Assembly: GCA_015063005.1 (NCBI GenBank)
Contig: SUTF01000007.1
Location: 1-64,000 of the forward strand
Origin: Methanobrevibacter millerae
GTDB taxonomy: Archaea; Methanobacteriota; Methanobacteria; Methanobacteriales; Methanobacteriaceae
Reading direction: 5' to 3'
DNA length: 64,000 bases
Part shown: one piece after another, positions 24,446 to 30,919 of the stretch
Layout of the letters: each line of letters opens with the position of its first letter
Position numbering within the stretch: position 1 is the stretch's first letter
Translations under genes and position numbers: made by a program
The notes under the pieces: generated by a model
Databases searched by the model: none
What the model was told of the DNA's origin: nothing
The model's input: only the letters and a program-made list of their open reading frames with translations

Positions 24446-25471
24446 ATGGCTGATTTTTTTGCTTTTCAATGGCATATACTTGACGATTGTGATCAAAGGT
24501 GTAAGCACTGTTATATTTTCTCAGAAGACAATAATATGGAATTAGCAACGATGGGCTATAATGAAATGGAGCATGTTTTGGATAACTGTTTGGAAATGTG
24601 TGAAAAAACAAATCGTAGGCCATATTTCTCCATTACCGGAGGAGACCCTATTCTTCACCCCAATTTCTGGGATTTGCTTGAAACCCTTCATGACAGAAAG
24701 CTATACTATAATATTATGGGAAACCCTTTTCATTTAACTCCTGAAGTATGCAATAGGCTTAATGAGCTGGGTTGCAGACAGTATCAGCTTTCATTGGATG
24801 GGCTTCGGGAAACTCATGACTATTTCAGAAAGCCAGGATCATATGATTCCACATTAAATGCAATCAAAACATTGCAGGATGCTGGGGTAAGGGCAAGCAT
24901 CATGACAACTGTTTCCAAAACAAATATTTCAGAAATAACAGGCATCATTGATGAAGTTGTAGAAAATGATGTTGGCTTGTTTAGCTTTGCAAGATACTGT
25001 CCTACAAGTCTTGAAAAAACAGCTCAAATGACTCCAGAAGAATATAAAAGTTTATTGGAAGATATTTGGCAGAAATATCAACAATATAAAGATTCAAAAA
25101 CATTTTTCAATTTAAAAGACCATTTATGGACATTATTCTTATATGAAAAGGGAATATTTAAGATACCTTCAAATCTAAAGGATGATGTTATCTATGATGG
25201 ATGCAACTGTGGAAATAGCCATTTGACTATTCTTCCAACGGGTGATGTCTTTGCCTGTCGCAGAATGGACAGTAAAGTTGGAAATGCATTGACTGAAAGG
25301 ATTTTTGATATTTTCACGGGAGATGAGATGAATCAATACCGCCGTTTTGAAGAATTTGAAAAATGCAGCAAATGTGAACTGTTAAGATTTTGCAGGGGCT
25401 GTCCTGCAGTCAGCTATGGATATACTCATAATATGTATTCACCAGATCCACAATGTTGGAAGGAAGTATGA
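24446..25471 (+). CDS. Radical SAM/SPASM peptide maturase
   Basis: A 341-residue radical SAM enzyme. The cluster motif is CDQRCKHC (Cys15, Cys19, Cys22) after HILDD. SITGGDPILHP is the GGE-like SAM-binding motif. The C-terminal part (about 250-338) is Cys-rich in the SPASM style: DGCNCGNSHLTILPTGDVFAC, then CSKCELLRFCRGCPA and a final DPQC, enough ligands for two auxiliary [4Fe-4S] clusters. It directly follows the repeat precursor and overlaps the next gene by 4 nt. It most likely modifies the ACGSD core, acting on Cys or on a neighbouring carbon, but the reaction is not known. Confidence 0.92.
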   Translation: MADFFAFQWHILDDCDQRCKHCYIFSEDNNMELATMGYNEMEHVLDNCLEMCEKTNRRPYFSITGGDPILHPNFWDLLETLHDRKLYYNIMGNPFHLTPEVCNRLNELGCRQYQLSLDGLRETHDYFRKPGSYDSTLNAIKTLQDAGVRASIMTTVSKTNISEITGIIDEVVENDVGLFSFARYCPTSLEKTAQMTPEEYKSLLEDIWQKYQQYKDSKTFFNLKDHLWTLFLYEKGIFKIPSNLKDDVIYDGCNCGNSHLTILPTGDVFACRRMDSKVGNALTERIFDIFTGDEMNQYRRFEEFEKCSKCELLRFCRGCPAVSYGYTHNMYSPDPQCWKEV

Positions 25472-26439
25472 TAATTATGAAAGCTATCGTTTTGGAAAAT
25501 ACTTGCAAGGCTGAAGATTTAAAAGTAAGTGAAATAGATATGCCTCAAGTCAAGGATGACTGGGTTTTGGTTAAGATTATAGGTTTTGGTATTAATCGCT
25601 CTGAAGTAATTCTAAGGGATTATAAGGCAGACGAACCTTACATTAACTTGCCTGTTGTTCCGGGAATTGAATGTGTAGGTGAAATTGTAGACGAATCAAA
25701 CACTGACTTTTCCAAAGGAGATATGATTGTTGCTTTGATGGGAGGTATGGGAAGATCATTTGATGGCAGCTATGCTGAATACGCATTGCTTCCTGAAAAA
25801 AATGTGTTTAAGATTCCTGATGTAGCTTTCAATCATTTGACAATGGAAGAAATCATAGCTGTTCCTGAAACATATTTCACTGCTTACGGATCAATTTCCA
25901 CATTGAATCTAACAAAAAAGGATACCTTACTTGTAAGGGGCGCAACAAGTGCTACAGGATTAACTGCAATGCAATTGGCCAGTGCAATAGGCTGTAAGAT
26001 AATTGCTACCTCAAGAAGCGAGGACAGATTTGAAAAACTTAAAAGATATGGTGCAGATGAATGCATTGTTGATGATGGAGATTTGTCATCTCAAGTTTTA
26101 TCAAATAAGATACTTGAGTTGATTGGACCTAAGACATTATTGGACTCCCTTAGTTTGCTTGAAGAGAATGGAATATGCTGTGTAACCGGAGTTTTGGGAG
26201 GAATTGAATATATGGATGGATTTGATCCCATAAAACATTTATACAATAAGTACATGACTTCATTTTTCTCCAATTTTCCGACTCAGGAAATCATTGATGA
26301 GATTTTTAGCTTTTTAGTCAAAAATGACATCAAACCAGCTATTGGAAAGGTTTACTCTTCACTTGAAGACATTCCAAAAGCACATAAATTAATGGAAAGC
26401 AATAATGCGCAGGGAAAAATAATATTTCGATTAATATGA
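25468..26439 (+). CDS. Medium-chain dehydrogenase/quinone oxidoreductase family protein
   Basis: An NAD(P)H-dependent oxidoreductase of the medium-chain family, about 323 residues. The nucleotide motif is VRGATSATGLTAMQLASAIG, followed by IATSRSEDR, which favours NADPH. The position of the catalytic zinc ligand in alcohol dehydrogenases is replaced (NRSEV), so it is probably zinc-free and quinone-reductase-like. The ATG at 25468 overlaps the radical SAM stop (ATGA) with GGAAGG upstream. The ATG at 25477 (MKAIVLEN) is an alternative. The tight coupling makes it a candidate tailoring or reductant-supplying enzyme for the peptide pathway. Confidence 0.85.
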   Translation: MIIMKAIVLENTCKAEDLKVSEIDMPQVKDDWVLVKIIGFGINRSEVILRDYKADEPYINLPVVPGIECVGEIVDESNTDFSKGDMIVALMGGMGRSFDGSYAEYALLPEKNVFKIPDVAFNHLTMEEIIAVPETYFTAYGSISTLNLTKKDTLLVRGATSATGLTAMQLASAIGCKIIATSRSEDRFEKLKRYGADECIVDDGDLSSQVLSNKILELIGPKTLLDSLSLLEENGICCVTGVLGGIEYMDGFDPIKHLYNKYMTSFFSNFPTQEIIDEIFSFLVKNDIKPAIGKVYSSLEDIPKAHKLMESNNAQGKIIFRLI

Positions 26440-27044
26440 TAACTAAAAAAGACTGTTTTGACCAATTAAGGGATGTAATAGATGCTGTTTTATCAACGGT
26501 TGATGAAAATGGAAATCCTCAATCAAGAATTATTGATATAATGCATATTGAAGACGACAGAATTTACTTTTTGACAGGACGTGGTAAGGATGTCTACCGG
26601 GAAATTATGAACCATCCTCAAGTATCCTATCTTTCACTTAAAGACAATCGGTCAATTAGGATAACTGGTGAAGCCCATAAGTTGGATGATCAGAAATACT
26701 GGATTAACTTGATGTTTGATGAAAACAAGTTCCTAAACAATGTCTATCCCGGTGAATCCAGATATATTCTTGAACCATTCTGTATTGAAAATGCCGAGAT
26801 GGAGTTTTTTGACTTGACACAAAAGCCGATTTTCAGAAAGACATTCACCTTGGGAAATGCAAAGGTTACTCCTAAGGGTTTTGTAATTGGCGACAATTGC
26901 GTTGCCTGTGGAATATGCAAGGGGGTCTGTCCGCAGAATATTCCTGTTGAGGGAGAAAAGTATTATATTCCTCCAGAAAACTGCTTGCATTGCGGCAGAT
27001 GCTTTGAAAAGTGTCCAATTCAAAACATTGAACGCATCAATTAA
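26436..27044 (+). CDS. FMN-binding split-barrel protein fused to a 2[4Fe-4S] ferredoxin
   Basis: A 202-residue fusion. Residues 1-145 resemble the pyridoxamine 5'-phosphate oxidase-like FMN split barrel (VIDAVLSTVDENGNPQSRIIDIMHIEDDRIYFLT). Residues about 155-200 form a bacterial-type ferredoxin with two motifs, CVACGICKGVCP and CLHCGRCFEKCP. The fusion can pass electrons between low-potential clusters and a flavin. It starts inside the preceding stop (4-nt overlap), so it belongs to the peptide operon and could reduce the radical SAM clusters or the product. T8 after the stop (27046-27053) may terminate the operon. Confidence 0.88.
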   Translation: MITKKDCFDQLRDVIDAVLSTVDENGNPQSRIIDIMHIEDDRIYFLTGRGKDVYREIMNHPQVSYLSLKDNRSIRITGEAHKLDDQKYWINLMFDENKFLNNVYPGESRYILEPFCIENAEMEFFDLTQKPIFRKTFTLGNAKVTPKGFVIGDNCVACGICKGVCPQNIPVEGEKYYIPPENCLHCGRCFEKCPIQNIERIN

Positions 27045-27183
27045 CTTTTTTTTAAATTTTTAAGGGGATTCGTTTCCAAATCCCCTAATACCAAAACAAC
27101 CTCGAAAACTAATTTATGGGAATTTGATTTGGGAGGGGGGGTTGAGATATATATGTTTTGTTGTTTTGATATTTTGGCTGATC

Positions 27184-27345
27184 CTACATTTCAGTAGTAT
27201 CAATGCAGCAGCTAGTGCTGAGTTGTGTCGTGTCGATGCAGCAGCTTGTTGAAATGTCGCTGCCGCATGGTCCACTTACTATGTTTTGTGCAATCCTTGA
27301 GGATTTAAACTCTTGGTTTTCATTCCATGAATTCATTTTGTACAT
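27184..27345 (-). CDS. Second RiPP precursor peptide (CGSD plus CCIDTT repeats)
   Basis: A 53-residue minus-strand peptide too short for routine gene callers. Its leader (MYKMNSWNENQEFKSSRIAQ) matches the first precursor: 19 of the first 30 residues are identical, including NSWNEN, SS, IAQN and CGSD. The core is PCGSDIST followed by two copies of SCCIDTT separated by QLST. AGGTGA lies a few bases before the ATG, and a TATA-like element on the minus strand lies at about 27409-27425. It is divergent from the second HxlR gene and is probably matured by the same radical SAM enzyme. Confidence 0.88.
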   Translation of the reverse strand: MYKMNSWNENQEFKSSRIAQNIVSGPCGSDISTSCCIDTTQLSTSCCIDTTEM

Positions 27346-27431
27346 GCTTTTCACCTCGTTAGGTAATTTGAAAGTCCTAGAATACTAAAACTTTCAATTA
27401 AAACTTCTGTATTTATAATATAAAACATTTT

Positions 27432-27449
27432 GGTAACTATTTAGTTACC
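27432..27449. promoter_or_regulatory. Palindromic operator between precursor 2 and second HxlR
   Basis: Near-perfect palindrome GGTAACTA-TT-TAGTTACC, with TATA-like elements on both sides: minus strand at about 27409-27425 for the precursor, plus strand TTTATATATG at about 27467-27476 for the HxlR gene. It shares the GTAAC/GTTAC half-site with the operator at the other end of the locus. Confidence 0.72.
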
Positions 27450-27514
27450 CTAAATAACGATAACTTTATATATGATAAAAAAGCCTATATGAAATACTAG
27501 GAGGAAAATTGAAA

Positions 27515-27895
27515 ATGAATATTTATAGTAAATGTCCAATCGAGCTTGTAGTAAGATTGATCAAAAAGAAATGGGTAGTGCAAATCCTTCGCGATTTGTT
27601 TTTCGGCAAAAGCAGATTTTCAGAATTCAAAAAGGACAAACCTTTACTGTCCAACAAGGTTTTAAGTAACTGCTTGAAATCAATGGAAAAGGATGGATTG
27701 ATTCAGAGAATCTCAGACAGGTATGAACGTGACGTTGAATATATATTAACTAAAAAAGGCCAGGCTTTAAATAAAATAGTTTATGAATTAGCAATGTTTA
27801 GTATCGATGAGGACATGGGAGATACTAAATTTAATGATGAGACAAAAGGTAAATTGAGAAGCAGTTTCAAGGATAAATTGCTTTTTAAAAGTTAA
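27515..27895 (+). CDS. HxlR-family winged-helix regulator (second copy)
   Basis: A 126-residue paralogue of the first HxlR regulator, sharing KWVVQILRDLFFG, LLSNKVLSNCLKSMEKDGLI and ALNKIVYELAMFSI. The N-terminal CPIE Cys and the LSNCL Cys are both kept, which fits thiol or redox sensing (inference). ATG at 27515 is preferred to TTG at 27509 because AGGAGG (27499-27504) is better spaced. It is divergent from precursor 2, mirroring the arrangement at the other end of the locus. A hairpin terminator follows. Confidence 0.9.
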   Translation: MNIYSKCPIELVVRLIKKKWVVQILRDLFFGKSRFSEFKKDKPLLSNKVLSNCLKSMEKDGLIQRISDRYERDVEYILTKKGQALNKIVYELAMFSIDEDMGDTKFNDETKGKLRSSFKDKLLFKS

Positions 27896-27901
27896 TTTTA
27901 T

Positions 27902-27935
27902 TCATAATCTTTTGATTATGATACTCTTTTTTTTT
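27902..27935 (+). terminator. Terminator of second HxlR gene
   Basis: Stem TCATAATC / GATTATGA (8 bp, TTTT loop) followed by a run of nine T. Confidence 0.75.
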
Positions 27936-27985
27936 AATATTTTTTTGAAAACCTTGATATATGTTAAGATATTATAGTTATTATT

Positions 27986-28255
27986 ATGCATCCGCATGAA
28001 GTTGAATTTCAAATTAGAAATCTGAGTAGGGTACATACATTCAAAGGTGCTGAGTCAATATTGATAGAGCTTAAAAACTATTCCGGAAAACTGACCGAAG
28101 ACCAGTTGTCAAGGCTTTGTTTTGCAGCCATTACAAATGAGCAGATATACAAATGCTACAATTGCAAACATCACCTCAAGGTCATATTGAAGAAGAATGA
28201 AGAAAATATCGATGAGGACCAATATGCTGAAGTCCTAAGCAAAATCGATGATTAA
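27986..28255 (+). CDS. Hypothetical protein
   Basis: An 89-residue protein, charged and mainly helical. A CYNCKHH motif around residues 56-62 could bind a metal or be a remnant of one. The region upstream has TATA-like ATATTATAG close to the ATG, so the transcript may have little or no leader. It is 8 nt before the next small gene. No family is recognised. Confidence 0.6.
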   Translation: MHPHEVEFQIRNLSRVHTFKGAESILIELKNYSGKLTEDQLSRLCFAAITNEQIYKCYNCKHHLKVILKKNEENIDEDQYAEVLSKIDD

Positions 28256-28263
28256 CTTAATTA

Positions 28264-28635
28264 ATGGCTTTATTGCAATATAGTATTATGACTAATGATG
28301 ATTTGGATAGATTAAAGTTGGAATTGGAATGTGAGAAATTTCGATTGATGTCGTTTCAGCTGGACAATCTCCTTGAAGAGTATGACAAATTGATTGAATT
28401 GAGACAATCCATTCAATTAAAGTTTTTTACCACTCTTGAAAATGTTAAAAAGAATGGCATTCCTGTTAAGCAGGATTATGAGCGCTGGGAAAAAATCAGA
28501 ACCTCTGAAAGGGATGGCTGGAATGAGGAAATTGATTTGATAGCTGATTTAAAATATGATGTGGATGACAATCTGAAAATTTTGGATAATACTAAAATGA
28601 GAAGAATTCTAATAGATAGTGAATTGGAAGAATAA
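28264..28635 (+). CDS. Hypothetical coiled-coil protein
   Basis: A 123-residue helical protein (LDRLKLELECEKFRLMSFQLDNLLEEYDKLIELRQ) with coiled-coil character over its first half and a Trp-containing second half (YERWEKIRTSERDGWNEEIDLI). ATG at 28288 (MTNDDLD) is an equally good start; neither has a clear ribosome site. It is probably cotranscribed with the upstream small gene. The function is unknown. Confidence 0.6.
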   Translation: MALLQYSIMTNDDLDRLKLELECEKFRLMSFQLDNLLEEYDKLIELRQSIQLKFFTTLENVKKNGIPVKQDYERWEKIRTSERDGWNEEIDLIADLKYDVDDNLKILDNTKMRRILIDSELEE

Positions 28636-28713
28636 GACTATTTTTAATGATTAACTTTAAAAAATAAGAAATTCATAATTATATAGTGATAAAATATTTT
28701 AAGGGGACAAAAA

Positions 28714-29991
28714 TTGCTAGATATAAAATTGTTCAGAGAAAATCCGGAATTAATCATTGACTCTGAAAAGAAAAGATTCAGAAGTACTGAAAACTTTGAA
28801 AAAGTAGTGGAATATGACACCTTATGGAGAGAAGGTGAAAGAAAATTAAACGCTCTTAGATCTGAAAAAAATAAATTATCTAAATCATTCAAAAAAGCTA
28901 AAGAAGAAGGTAATTTGGAAGAAGTCATTAAAAGATCCAAAGAGGTTGCAGCAGAAATCAAAGAGTTAAGCTCTAAAAACGAAGAATATCTTAAACTAAG
29001 AGATGACTACAGATACAAGGTAGGTAACATCATTGATGAGGATGTGCCGGTATCCGACACTGAAGATGACAATGTTGTAGTCAGAACCTACGGTGAAATC
29101 CCAGAATATGATTTTGAACTCTTGAATCACGTTGACTTGATTAATAAAATTGATGGTGCGGACCTTGAAACTGCAGCAAGCATTGCAGGAGCTCGCTTTT
29201 ACTATCTAAAAAGAGATATCCTACACTTGAATTTGGCATTAATCCAATTTGCCCTTGAAGAGCTTGAAGCGGAAGGATATATTCCAATGCAGACACCATT
29301 CTTTGTAAAAGGTGAAGTCGCAGCAGAAACTTCAGAGCTCGGTGAGTTTGAAGAGACATTATACAAAGTTGAAAATGAGGATATGTACTTAATCGCAACT
29401 GCTGAGCAGACTTTGGCAGCACTTCACAGAAACCAGATTATATCTCCTGAAGAATTGCCTTTAAGATACTGTGCTTTGTCAACATGCTTTAGAAAAGAGG
29501 CAGGTTCACACGGTAAGGATACTTTAGGAATATTCAGAGTTCATCAGTTTGAAAAAATCGAACAGTTCATTTATTCCGCTCCTGAAGACTCAAGAAATCA
29601 GCATGACCATCTTATGGAAGTGACTGAAAGAATCTATCAAAAGCTTGGTCTTCCATATCAGGTTATAGCTATCGTATCATCTGCTTTAAATGACAATGCG
29701 GCTATCAAATATGATTTGGAAGCATGGTTCCCAGGTTCCGGTGCATTCAGGGAATTGGTTTCATGTACTAACTGTAAAGATTATCAGGCAAGAAAAACAA
29801 AAACCCGTATTGGAAGAGCAGGTTCTGGAGATGCTCAAACCTTGCACACATTAAACAGTACGGCTATTGCAACAGAAAGAACAATGTGCTGTATTTTGGA
29901 AAACTATCAACAGCCTGATGGCAGTGTAAAAGTTCCTGAAGTGTTGGTCCCTTACATGAATGGAAAAACAGTCATTGAAGCTAAAAAATAG
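28714..29991 (+). CDS. serS: Seryl-tRNA synthetase (standard type)
   Basis: A class II aminoacyl-tRNA synthetase of 425 residues that charges tRNA-Ser. The N-terminal long-arm coiled coil binds tRNA (about 25-105). Motif 2 is STCFRKEAGSHGKDTLGIFR, then VHQFEKIEQF. Motif 3 lies in LNSTAIATERTMCCILENYQ. This is the common bacterial/eukaryotic-like enzyme, not the rare zinc-dependent methanogen form. The start is a TTG giving MLDIKLFRENPE, the expected N-terminus, with AAGGGG 7-12 nt upstream; no ATG fits. A hairpin terminator follows. Confidence 0.96.
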   Translation: MLDIKLFRENPELIIDSEKKRFRSTENFEKVVEYDTLWREGERKLNALRSEKNKLSKSFKKAKEEGNLEEVIKRSKEVAAEIKELSSKNEEYLKLRDDYRYKVGNIIDEDVPVSDTEDDNVVVRTYGEIPEYDFELLNHVDLINKIDGADLETAASIAGARFYYLKRDILHLNLALIQFALEELEAEGYIPMQTPFFVKGEVAAETSELGEFEETLYKVENEDMYLIATAEQTLAALHRNQIISPEELPLRYCALSTCFRKEAGSHGKDTLGIFRVHQFEKIEQFIYSAPEDSRNQHDHLMEVTERIYQKLGLPYQVIAIVSSALNDNAAIKYDLEAWFPGSGAFRELVSCTNCKDYQARKTKTRIGRAGSGDAQTLHTLNSTAIATERTMCCILENYQQPDGSVKVPEVLVPYMNGKTVIEAKK

Positions 29992-30005
29992 ATTTTTAAA
30001 ATTAT

Positions 30006-30038
30006 AGTGTGTTTTCACACACTTCAACTAATTTTTTT
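30006..30038 (+). terminator. Terminator after serS
   Basis: Perfect 7-bp stem AGTGTGT / ACACACT with a 4-nt loop, followed by T7 at 30032-30038. Confidence 0.7.
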
Positions 30039-30085
30039 GAATTTAAAAAAATAAATAGTTTATTTTTAAAATAAACTATCTTTAA

Positions 30086-30766
30086 TTATTCTCTTTTTGG
30101 AATGTATGGTATTAATGCTTGAGCTAATTTAGGAATAGGCATGGTCTGTACCCATACTCTTCCAGGACCTCTTAATGTAGCTAAAAATAATCCTTCTCCA
30201 CCAAATACCATATTTTTGGCACCTTTGATTCTTTCAATATCAAAGTCAACTGTTTCATCCATTGCAGCTACATGGCCTTGATCTACAAATAATGTTTCTC
30301 CAGGTTCAAGATAACGTTCAATAACTTCTCCGTCAATTTCTAAAAATACCATTCCATTACCTGAGAATTTTTGAAGAATAAATCCTTCGCCGCCGAATAT
30401 TCCGGCTCCAAGTTTTTTCCTGAAATACATGTCAATGTTTACTGAGTCTTCAGCAGCCAGAAATGAACTTTTCTGACCAATTATAGGATTTGTTCCATCC
30501 AATCTGATTGGAATAATTCTTCCAGGATAATATGATGAAAATCCTATTTCCTCATTATCTTTCTGTGCTTCAAAAGTGTTTATGAATAATGAATCTCCAG
30601 CAAGTGCTCTTCCAAGCCCTTTTAAAAGACCTCCGCCGGTATTTGTATCCATTTTAATTCCGGAAGTCATGAATGCCATTGCTCCACTTTCATCTTTCAT
30701 TCTTTCTCCTTTCTGTAGCTTGCAAACTACCATTGGAAATGCTCCACCTTTAATTTCATATTCCAT
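30086..30766 (-). CDS. AIM24/TIGR00266-family protein
   Basis: A 226-residue beta-rich protein of the AIM24-like family. MEYEIKGGAFPMVVCKLQKGE, TGGGLLKGLGRALAGDSLFINTF and GGEGLFLATLRGPGRVWVQTMPI are hallmark segments. No signal peptide or membrane helix is seen, so it is cytoplasmic. The bacterial family has no firm function; yeast AIM24 is mitochondrial. The gene stands alone between the convergent serS and the divergent adhesin-like gene. Confidence 0.88.
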   Translation of the reverse strand: MEYEIKGGAFPMVVCKLQKGERMKDESGAMAFMTSGIKMDTNTGGGLLKGLGRALAGDSLFINTFEAQKDNEEIGFSSYYPGRIIPIRLDGTNPIIGQKSSFLAAEDSVNIDMYFRKKLGAGIFGGEGFILQKFSGNGMVFLEIDGEVIERYLEPGETLFVDQGHVAAMDETVDFDIERIKGAKNMVFGGEGLFLATLRGPGRVWVQTMPIPKLAQALIPYIPKRE

Positions 30767-30919
30767 ATTTTCACCTACTAATTAATTTATGAATTAGATT
30801 TTAATATAATTTTTTATATATTTTAGCATTTTTCGTTGGCCTATTCGGGATATGTTCTATTTTAATTTATCTTAATAGATTTAGTTATAATTAAATTTCA
30901 GTATATTGTTGATTTTGCT

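Noticed and set aside
27131..27141. G-rich tract (GGGA then G7) as a phase-variation switch
   Set aside because: It lies downstream of both the operon and the precursor 2 stop, outside any reading frame or promoter spacing.
27203..27388. Plus-strand ORF of 61 residues
   Set aside because: It is a shadow of the second precursor on the minus strand, which has leader homology and a ribosome site.
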